From Chrysochromulina tobinii (Eukaryota; Haptophyta; Prymnesiales; Chrysochromulinaceae): a stretch of 19,848 nucleotides of DNA. The notes under the pieces were generated by a model. The model saw only the letters and a program-made list of their open reading frames with translations. It was not told where the DNA came from and made no database searches. Below, in pieces: positions 8,813 through 15,117 of this stretch (positions are counted from its first letter, which is position 1; each line of letters starts with the position of its first letter). Where the stretch lies: assembly GCA_001275005.1 (NCBI GenBank), contig JWZX01000247.1, positions 1 to 19,848 on the forward strand. The letters run 5' to 3'. The translations under genes were made by a program, and so were the position numbers.

Positions 8813-8850
8813 ATAAATCATAAAAGTATATTATTATTAAGTGATGTAAA
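8813..8850 (+). promoter_or_regulatory. A/T-rich candidate core promoter of the ankyrin gene
   Basis: This stretch contains GATAAATCATAAAAG and TATATTATTATTAAG-like sequence in otherwise GC-rich DNA, about 85-120 bp before the ATG at 8936. TATA-like content and position are the only support. Confidence 0.35.
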
Positions 8851-8935
8851 AGCCGGAGGAATTCACCGAGACCCCTGGGCTCGGTAGCTGTTGTGTGCAG
8901 CGGCCGTGCCGGCCACCGATCCGACCCGGTCGAGC

Positions 8936-10225
8936 ATGCATGCATCAGTAAAGAACATAATTGAATTCCCAAAGCGGGACCCCAACATTTCTTCTTTGAT
9001 TCCGTCGAAATTCCTTCTCCCCGGAAGGTCACGCTGCGGCATGGGGGACCCAGGAGTGAGACCTGAGGAATGGGAACGGCTCGGCATCGAGGGCATGCAA
9101 GGGGCCATCAACAGCGACAATGTGGCCAAGGTTAGGCGACTCTGCCATCAACACGCCGCACTGGCAGCAAGCCAATCTGTTCCTCAATTTCCTCTTGAGT
9201 TTGGTGGGGTTTTTCGGCTGGTCATGATGGCAGCGTGTCGCGCCGGTTCCGACAAAGTCATTACATGGGTTGTCGCGGCATGCGGAGCCGAGACCTACTG
9301 GACTACGTGGAACAGGCATGAGCAGGCCCCGATAATTCGCTGCCCGATACTCCTGCCACATAAAAGTCATCGAACGAAGGAATTTAAAACGATCAGTGTG
9401 CTGCACTCTGCGGCTTTGGAAGGGCATGTGCGCACTGTACGCGTGCTGCTTGACCTCGGTGCCGACACTGAGCAGACAAATTATAAGGGAGAGACCACGC
9501 TTGCGACTATGCTCCGCAAGTGTGACACGCAGTATATGGCAAGTAGAGTGGAACCTTCTGAGCCTCGCCTGCACTGTCGCGTACTCAGCGACTATCACCT
9601 AGCATGTCTCTGCCTCCTCTTGCACCGCGGGGCGCACATCTCGCCCGAGATGCTGGCAAGTATAGGAGAGCGAACCTCCACGCCTCCGGGCAGAAGAAGG
9701 AACCGCGGCCGTATTTCGCCTCCCGCAGGCGCGGGGTTCCGCTCTCCTACGGCAAGCGCTCCGGCACTCGCGCGCTACTTGGAAGCGCCGCCACGCGACT
9801 ATCCTGGCATCTCACGCTGCTCATCGCTGCAAGCTATGCGCACGCGCCATGAGCTTCTCCTCGCTTGGCATCTCGCTCAGCGTCAGCCACGGACGGCAAG
9901 CGTCGGCTTCCGCATGCTTCCGTTCGAGATCCTCAAGACGATCGCAGAGCAGATTGGCCCCTTCCTACAAGAACCATCGCAGCAGACGATCCGGGAGGGG
10001 AACCAAATGATGATGCACAACTGGCATCGTCGTGTCCAAAAGGGGGATTCGTGGCATATTCCATACGAGAGCCTCGGCAACCCTTGGAACTTTGACAGGG
10101 GGCCCCCTCCGGAGAACCGGTGGCTCTGGACTCGTCGACTGCTAGGCAAGGGCAGGGCAGCAACTGCCACCGCGGTAGCAATAGCTGTGCCTGTGGCAGC
10201 TGCCATGGTATGGTACCTGTCCTGA
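8936..10225 (+). CDS. Ankyrin-repeat protein with F-box-like motif and C-terminal tail anchor
   Basis: Single exon, 429 aa from ATG 8936 (ATG 9041 would give 394 aa). The clearest ankyrin repeat is at residues about 152-186: SVLHSAALEGHVRTVRVLL, then DLGADTEQTNYKGETTL. Degenerate helix pairs lie at about 53-75, 92-117 and 218-236. A basic, low-complexity linker follows (about 245-300). Residues 327-344 (MLPFEILKTIAEQIGPFL) resemble the first helix of an F-box. The protein ends in a hydrophobic segment (about 408-428) preceded by Arg/Lys, as in tail-anchored membrane proteins with a cytosolic N-terminus. Third-position bias toward G/C is weaker than in the neighbouring genes, so a different origin is possible. 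Specific function is not recognised; a substrate adaptor at a membrane is one guess. Confidence 0.7.
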   Translation: MHASVKNIIEFPKRDPNISSLIPSKFLLPGRSRCGMGDPGVRPEEWERLGIEGMQGAINSDNVAKVRRLCHQHAALAASQSVPQFPLEFGGVFRLVMMAACRAGSDKVITWVVAACGAETYWTTWNRHEQAPIIRCPILLPHKSHRTKEFKTISVLHSAALEGHVRTVRVLLDLGADTEQTNYKGETTLATMLRKCDTQYMASRVEPSEPRLHCRVLSDYHLACLCLLLHRGAHISPEMLASIGERTSTPPGRRRNRGRISPPAGAGFRSPTASAPALARYLEAPPRDYPGISRCSSLQAMRTRHELLLAWHLAQRQPRTASVGFRMLPFEILKTIAEQIGPFLQEPSQQTIREGNQMMMHNWHRRVQKGDSWHIPYESLGNPWNFDRGPPPENRWLWTRRLLGKGRAATATAVAIAVPVAAAMVWYLS

Positions 10226-10353
10226 CTCATAGACTGGCAACACTATTCGGACTATTGATACCAATGACGCTGGAAGATGACCACGAGCCGCAGAAACGCG
10301 TCGCGCTGATTCTACGCTGATTCGGGAAGAGCTCGGCTGAGCACAGAATGAAC

Positions 10354-10430
10354 GGCTGCAAGAGGAGCTCTCGGGGAGCTTGTAAAGGCTGCAAGAGGAG
10401 CTCGAGGAGCTCACGAGGAGCTTGTACAGA
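10354..10430. repeat. 33-bp imperfect tandem repeat rich in GAGCT
   Basis: GGCTGCAAGAGGAGCTC occurs at 10354-10370 and again at 10387-10403, each followed by CGAGGAGCT-like sequence and GAGCTTGTA. Not in a supported gene. Confidence 0.75.
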
Positions 10431-11293
10431 AGCGCGCAGGCATGAATGCAGATCTGGGGATCCATGCCACTTGATCATTCCATGCTGCCCTCGCAAGGGG
10501 CGCCGTCTTGGGAGACACCGCACCGGCAGCTCGCTGTCTGCTGGCTGTCTGTCCAGGCATGCTGTCACTGGAGGTGGGTTCTAAGTGTGCACACTAGAGG
10601 GTGGGACCGTGGAGACTGGAGTAAAGTACTGTATGTAAACCGAACAGGGGCGCAACGGGGTTGGCACGCCTCTCTCGTCTGCTCTCTCTCGGATGTTTTG
10701 TGGACTTGCGACTTCGGACTTGCACTTGGAGTACAATACGCACTCTCTCGAGCGACTCGTCTCCGTTTGTCGGCTATGCTGCCATGTACCGGTACTGCAC
10801 TGAGTCGCTTCTACGAAGGGGCGTTGACCGAGGGGTGCGGACAATTGGGTGCGGAGCCGTCCCGCGTTGAGACGGCGAATGCCACACACCGACCCAAGGC
10901 GGCGCACGAGTGAGCGAGTGCACTTACATCCTCCCGCTCATTTCAGGTTTCGTCCAGACGTTGAGGTGAGCTAGGGCCGCGACGAAACTGAACTGCGTCG
11001 TCTCGGGCGCATGTGCGACGTGACGGCCTTCATGCTCGTCCTCATCTGAGCAGACATGACCTAGACTCAGACTGGCGATCGCCTGCTGGGCACGCTGCCC
11101 GCGATTCTTCAGACAGTCGTCGGAAATTCCGGCGGGCTTGGTTCCTGTTAAAGGCCATGATTTCAACAAGGGTGTCGATCTTAATGAAGGATAATGAACC
11201 CTCCGTACGGTAATCCCGTTCCCGAAAACGATGCCGCCATATGGTAGTCGATGTGCGTAATTGGTATCGGGATGATGTTCGTGATGGGATTTC

Positions 11294-11430
11294 AAAGTTG
11301 CCCCCCTTCGTCTAAATCCTCCGGCACCGCTCTTTCCGGCGACATGCGACACCCTCTCGCAGAAAAGTTGCCCCCCTTTCTAAATCCTCCGGCACCGCTC
11401 TTTCCGGCGACATGCGACACCCTCTCGCAG
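11294..11430. repeat. Recent tandem duplication, 68/69-bp units
   Basis: Copy 1 (11294-11362) and copy 2 (11363-11430) are nearly identical; they differ mainly by a CG insertion after the CCCCCCTT tract and one A at the start. Each unit begins AAAGTTGCCCCCC and ends CCCTCTCGCAG. It lies just downstream of the TrmB gene's 3' end. Confidence 0.92.
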
Positions 11431-11455
11431 TCTGCGCTACTATACAGAAATAGCT

Positions 11456-12592
11456 TCACAAATCACATGTTCTGACAAGCAGCGTCCGGTAGATCGGTCG
11501 CCACATGACCTCACAAACCTTGTCCCGCTCGGTCGGCAAGCCAAACGGGCGTACCCGCAGCCAGCCCCCTCCGACCGCCGCCGCCGCCGCCGCCTCGCCC
11601 TCGGCCGCCGCCGCCGCCTCCTCGAGCCACCGCCGCCGCCGCCTCCCCCTCGCCCTCCACCTCACCGTCGCCGCCGCCTTCTCCCGCCCCCGGCCCCCTT
11701 GCCCGCCCGAGCACCTTCGCCCCTCTTAGCGGCGATGCGGCGGTGGCGCACGTAGCCGCGCGCGGCCTTCCCTCCCCCTCGCCTCCCTCGCCCTCTGGAT
11801 GAAATCCAGCCCCCTCCCCCCCAGCCCCCTCCCCCCCAGCCCCCTCCCCCCCTCGCTTTACGGGGCTCTGCCCCCAGCCCTGCCCCCAGCCCTCAGGCTC
11901 CGCTGCCGTCCTGTGGAGCTCATGCAGCGCGAATCGCCCGGTGCCCAGCAGCAGCGCTCGCATCTCAAGCGCAAGGGGCAGCACGTCCGTGGCCACGAAA
12001 ACCTCCCCACCTGGAAGCAGCGAGTCCGCGATCGCTTCACAGAGCTCAGGTGTGACCATGCGCCGCGCCGCGTCGTGGCCTGAGCCGAGCCACGGGTCCG
12101 GGAATTGGATCGCCACGCGGCGCAAGTTGGGCACCCGCAGCGCCACCAATGACTCAGGAGTCGCGTTCGCCGAGATGAAGTGGAGATTGCGGCGACCCGT
12201 TGTGTCGCGCCATGCGTTCGCAGCCGTGACGAGAGGCGCGAAGATCTCGACGCCCACAAAGTTGTGCGCGCCGTAGCGTGCCGCGAAGGCCGCGTCGCCG
12301 CTCAGCGCGCAGAGGAAGCGCCCCTTGGCGCACCCAAGGTCGAGTAGCGTGGGCAATGAAGGGTCAGCAAAGACGTTGGCCCAGTCCGGCGCCTCTGCAG
12401 TCTCGCGATAGCTCTGCGGGTTGGCGAGGCGGCGCAGCCGGTTCTTCAGGTTGCGCTTGAGGCTGCCCGCGTGCACCGTCTCATCCACGAGGTGTGGTAG
12501 GAGGACCGCCGGCGCCGATGGCCGTAACACATGCAAGAGGACGGCCGGCGCCGCTGCCTCGGCCGCCGCTGCGGCCTCCGCCACGTCCGCGC

Positions 12593-12629
<37 letters not shown>

Positions 12630-12923
12630 TGCTTTTGCGGCGTGCTCACTGCAGAGTCCGCCAAGCCCGTCGGCCGCGGCGTTGCTGCAGAAACGCCGCC
12701 GCCGTGCGATCCAGAACGAGCAGCCGCCTTCGCGGCACGGCGCTGCCGCCTCGCGCTCGAGAGCTTTGCGCCGCTCGTACAGCGCGTGCCACGCCTCGTC
12801 GGCCTCGATGTCGGCGGCCGAGAGCTTACGGCCGGGGAACTCGGCAGCAAAGGCGGCTGAGCGCGCGGCGAGCTCGGCCTCGGCGGCGGCGAGGGCAGCA
12901 CCGTGGTCGAGGGGCCTCTCCAT
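11456..12923 (-). CDS. tRNA (guanine-N7-)-methyltransferase (TrmB/METTL1 type) with TRM13-type zinc finger
   Basis: Proposed CDS complement(join(11456..11593,11862..12923)), 399 aa. TrmB enzymes make m7G46 in tRNA using SAM. Residues 68-94 read CSFWIARRRRFC, then a Cys91-x2-His94: the C-x10-C-x11-C-x2-H layout of the TRM13 CCCH finger, which is not a usual part of TrmB. A poly-Ala stretch (about 98-126, GCC repeats near 12600) links to the methyltransferase: DWANVFADPSLP, LDLGCAKGRFL (about 195-204), NFVGVEIF, and the TrmB hallmark IQFPDPW (272-278), followed by LLPGGEVFVATD. The family's C-terminal block (RPFGLPTERD and IYRTLL) is present but in another frame (11456-11593), so an intron or frameshift is required. 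The ATG at 12923 is the first ATG; the open frame extends further up only by GTG. Confidence 0.82.
11594..11861 (-). other. Inferred intron in the TrmB gene
   Basis: Without splicing, the frame runs through a long Gly-rich low-complexity tail to a stop at 11511. The true family C-terminus lies in the next frame. GTAAAG at 11861-11856 (minus strand) is the only good donor near the end of homology. An AG at 11595-11594 restores frame in phase 0. Several AGs in this G-rich region would serve, and two introns are possible, so the acceptor is tentative. The intron lacks a pyrimidine tract. Confidence 0.5.
11806..11850 (-). repeat. 15-bp minisatellite in the inferred TrmB intron, 3 exact copies
   Basis: CCAGCCCCCTCCCCC (plus strand) is repeated exactly at 11806-11820, 11821-11835 and 11836-11850. 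The sense strand is almost pure G runs and could form G-quadruplex-like structure just after the putative donor site. Confidence 0.9.
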
Positions 12924-12941
12924 GGGGTTCAAAGTGTGAAG

Positions 12942-13173
12942 TAGGAAGGTCTCACCCACAGAGTGGTCAGCACGCCGAGAGTGGTCGCTAGCAAGCACCC
13001 CCCTATTTGCTACCTAGCATGCTTGATAGCTAACATGCTAGCAGGAATCTTTTTCGACTTGCTAGCATGTTAGCTATCAAGCATGCTAGGTAGCAAATAG
13101 GGGGGGTGCTTGGACCTGCTAGGTAGCGACCACTCTTGGACCTAGCGACCACTCTGTGGGAACACCCTTCCTA
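12942..13173. mobile_element. 232-bp fold-back palindrome, MITE-like
   Basis: The core arms 12993-13042 and 13061-13111 are inverted complements over about 50 bp, with one length difference in a C/G run and an 18-nt spacer. The symmetry continues outward: AGAGTGGTCGCTA pairs with TAGCGACCACTCT, and CCCACAGAGTGGTC (12955-12968) pairs with GACCACTCTGTGGG (13147-13160). The outer ends TAGGAAGG (12942-12949) and CCTTCCTA (13166-13173) are bounded by TA on both sides, as with a TA target duplication. No coding capacity. It lies 19 bp upstream of the TrmB start codon. Confidence 0.75.
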
Positions 13174-13180
13174 TGTACGG

Positions 13181-13264
13181 GTACCCGGTACAGTACGCCG
13201 GTCCGGTGTCTTGGGTGTCGAATTCCAAACAGAGACACCGCTGTGCAGTACAGTACCGGTACAA
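13181..13264. repeat. Inverted GTACCGG/CAGTAC repeats
   Basis: GGTACCCGGTACAGTAC (about 13187-13203) and CAGTACAGTACCGGTAC (about 13245-13261) are overlapping near-palindromes able to pair with each other or themselves. They lie between the TrmB promoter side and the 3' end of the pseudouridine synthase gene. Similar GTACCGG clusters occur in other spacers of the window. The rest of the 12924-13543 spacer shows no gene. Confidence 0.5.
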
Positions 13265-13543
13265 TAGTAAATCGACCTGCGGGCCAAATGTGCCAAGGAT
13301 GGGACACCTCCACAACGAGTCGCGTCGTCTGAGTGTTGCCAACGCACCTGGTCAGAAGCGACAAACCAAAAGACCCTGGGGGGTGCCGGGACACACCGGT
13401 TCCGGTACTTTATGCACATGCACGTGAACAAGCGCATCCTCTGCAAGAATAGCGGTCCGAGCGGCAGAGCTCGGCGGAAGCATCCTTCCAACTCCCCCAC
13501 CGTACTGATGGTGCTCGCCTCTCGGCGTGTGCTCTGTGCAGCC

Positions 13544-14932
13544 TCAGCGGATCCACCATCGCGGAGGCTGCTCCAGTTCAACCTCATGGCTGGGAGCTGC
13601 GGCATTCGCGAAGCGCAGGCGGTAGGCATGCAGCCCTATTGGTTCACAAGGCAGCCGCACCACTGGCGACAGCAGCGGCGACGAATCTGAGATACAATCT
13701 GTCGAAGAATCTGAGATACAATCTGAGATACAATTTGTCGCAGGCTTCCGAGCATTCTCGGCGGCGGCAGGCACGTGCGGCGGCGGGTTGGTGAGCCCGT
13801 CGAGAGGCGGCGCGCCGTAAAGAACGTCCCCAACGATCGGATACCCTTCGAACGCGAGCTGTGCACGTAGCTGGTGGGTGCGACCCGTGTGGAGCCGTAG
13901 CTGGAGCTCGTACAACCACACGCCGTCCAATACTGCCGTTCGACCGTATCTGCCAGAACGAGCATGGCCACAGCCGCCGCTGCAAGCGACACCAGCAACG
14001 CCGCTGCCAGCGACACGAGCGACGCCGCACATGCCCCTGTCGCTCTCAACTCCATGCTCCAGCACCGCTGGCAAGGCGCATACCGCACGTGCGTGAAGCA
14101 GCTCGCACTCACAGCGCTGCCAGCCCGGCAGCGGCTCGGCTCTCATCTGTTTCGGCTCTCGGCTCTTGCCGTCCATCCAGTGCACCAGTGCTCGCTGCAG
14201 CTGTGGCTGCTTCGGGAGAAGCTGCTGTGGCAGCGGAGGCGATCGCGATGATGACGAGGCGCTGCCCGTGACGGCGCTGCCCGTGACGATGTCGGCGGCG
14301 CGTGGGTGCACGAGCGCGACGTAGTCTTTGACGACCTTGCGCTCGCGCAGCAGCTCGTTGAAATGGGCTTGCCACGCCCTTGTTTTCGCAAGCACGAGAA
14401 GGCCTGAGGTCGGCACATCGAGACGCGATGTGACCAGCAGCTCGATGCCCAACTGCCTTGCCATCCCACTGAGCACGTTCTGGTGGAGGTTGTCGATGGT
14501 GCCGTGGATGGGTACGCCCGCTGGCTTGTTGCACACGACGTACTCGTCAGTCTCACGCACAACCTCAAAAGTAGACGGCATGGCCACCTCCTTGGGTTCG
14601 AGGTGCACGCGCAGGTAGGCGTCGGGCAGGACGACCTCATCTGCGCGCATTGCGCGGTGGCCATCGAGGTAGACGGCTCCGAAGTCGACGGCCGCACGGG
14701 CTCGAGCCTTGTCGAGTGAGAGCAGGTGCTGGAGTGTCGCATCGAGTTGCCGTGGCTCCCAGGCTGGACCCGTGTTGATATGCCGTGTGTCACCCTTTTG
14801 GCCGTGATGCTGCAACGTCACGCTGCAGCCGTGTAGCGGTACCAGGAGACGAGCCTCGATCCGGCCGTCCTCGCGGACCATGAGGTGCGTCCGCACGCCC
14901 GGGTCGTCGGCAGTGGCAGCGAAGCAAAGCAT
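13544..14932 (-). CDS. RluA-family RNA pseudouridine synthase
   Basis: Single exon, 462 aa, ATG at 14932. Converts uridine to pseudouridine in rRNA or tRNA. Residues about 62-112 look like an S4-type RNA-binding region. Catalytic motif: TSRLDVPTSGLLVLAKT with Asp172. The HWMDGKSREPKQM and GWQRCECELL segments (about 251-280), ELQLRLHTGRTHQLRAQLA (about 342-360) and YPIVGDVLYG are typical of the eukaryotic RluA subgroup. The His usually preceding RLD is Ser169 here. A low-complexity insertion (about 283-333, Gly/Val/Ala/Cys) separates the central motifs, and a repeat-encoded CISD tract occupies about 401-418. Whether it acts in cytosol, mitochondrion or plastid is not clear. It is divergently arranged with the METTL25-like gene. 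Confidence 0.9.
   Translation of the reverse strand: MLCFAATADDPGVRTHLMVREDGRIEARLLVPLHGCSVTLQHHGQKGDTRHINTGPAWEPRQLDATLQHLLSLDKARARAAVDFGAVYLDGHRAMRADEVVLPDAYLRVHLEPKEVAMPSTFEVVRETDEYVVCNKPAGVPIHGTIDNLHQNVLSGMARQLGIELLVTSRLDVPTSGLLVLAKTRAWQAHFNELLRERKVVKDYVALVHPRAADIVTGSAVTGSASSSSRSPPLPQQLLPKQPQLQRALVHWMDGKSREPKQMRAEPLPGWQRCECELLHARAVCALPAVLEHGVESDRGMCGVARVAGSGVAGVACSGGCGHARSGRYGRTAVLDGVWLYELQLRLHTGRTHQLRAQLAFEGYPIVGDVLYGAPPLDGLTNPPPHVPAAAENARKPATNCISDCISDSSTDCISDSSPLLSPVVRLPCEPIGLHAYRLRFANAAAPSHEVELEQPPRWWIR
13681..13739 (-). repeat. Tandem AATCTGAGATAC repeats inside the pseudouridine synthase gene
   Basis: Units of AATCTGAGATAC alternate with AATCTGTCGAAG-like units from about 13681 to 13739. 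Read on the minus strand they encode repeated CISD/SSTD tetrapeptides in an acidic, poorly conserved loop between the catalytic core and the C-terminal strand. Confidence 0.8.
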
Positions 14933-15117
14933 CGCGGTTTCGTCAGCGGTCCGCGGGCAGTTTCGTCAGGGCGCGCTAAATTTGTTCATGGGCCCGCAGA
15001 TCTCGCGAAAAGGTATTTCACAGCCAGGTGGCGTGAAGCGTCGCCATTTTAGGCCCCTGGGTCGATGGCCTGGTTCGTGCTGGCGCTCACACCGTCGCGG
15101 AAGGAAGGATAAGAAGA
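14933..15117. promoter_or_regulatory. Shared divergent promoter region
   Basis: The 185-bp gap separates the start codons of the pseudouridine synthase (-) and the METTL25-like methyltransferase (+), so both promoters must lie here or inside the genes. GTTTCGTCAG occurs twice (14937-14946 and 14960-14969). No TATA box is evident. Confidence 0.5.

Larger units (their letters stand above)
8152..8935. other. Intergenic region between the SLC25 and ankyrin genes
   Basis: No supported gene. It contains a GC hairpin at 8657-8685 and an A/T-rich tract at 8813-8850 that is unusual for this window and may be the core promoter of the ankyrin gene. A long open frame on the minus strand crosses the region but has no recognisable domain and overlaps both neighbours. 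Confidence 0.55.
10226..11455. other. 1.2-kb gene-poor spacer
   Basis: This stretch lies between convergent genes (ankyrin + and TrmB -). It has frames of up to about 155 codons on either strand, but none shows a domain or family resemblance. It holds a 33-bp imperfect tandem repeat (10354-10430) and a 68/69-bp tandem duplication (11294-11430). Confidence 0.6.

Noticed and set aside
8118-9032. Minus-strand open frame of about 300 codons
   Set aside because: It overlaps both the SLC25 3' end and the ankyrin 5' end, shows no domain, and its composition reads as translated spacer.
10446-10913. Plus-strand open frame of 155 codons
   Set aside because: No family resemblance, irregular composition, and no promoter-like context; treated as spacer.
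10924-11352. Minus-strand open frame of 142 codons
   Set aside because: It begins inside the 69-bp tandem duplication and has no recognisable motif.
12421-12939. Plus-strand Ala-rich frames opposite the TrmB gene
   Set aside because: They arise from the GCC repeats and G/C-rich third positions of the antisense gene.
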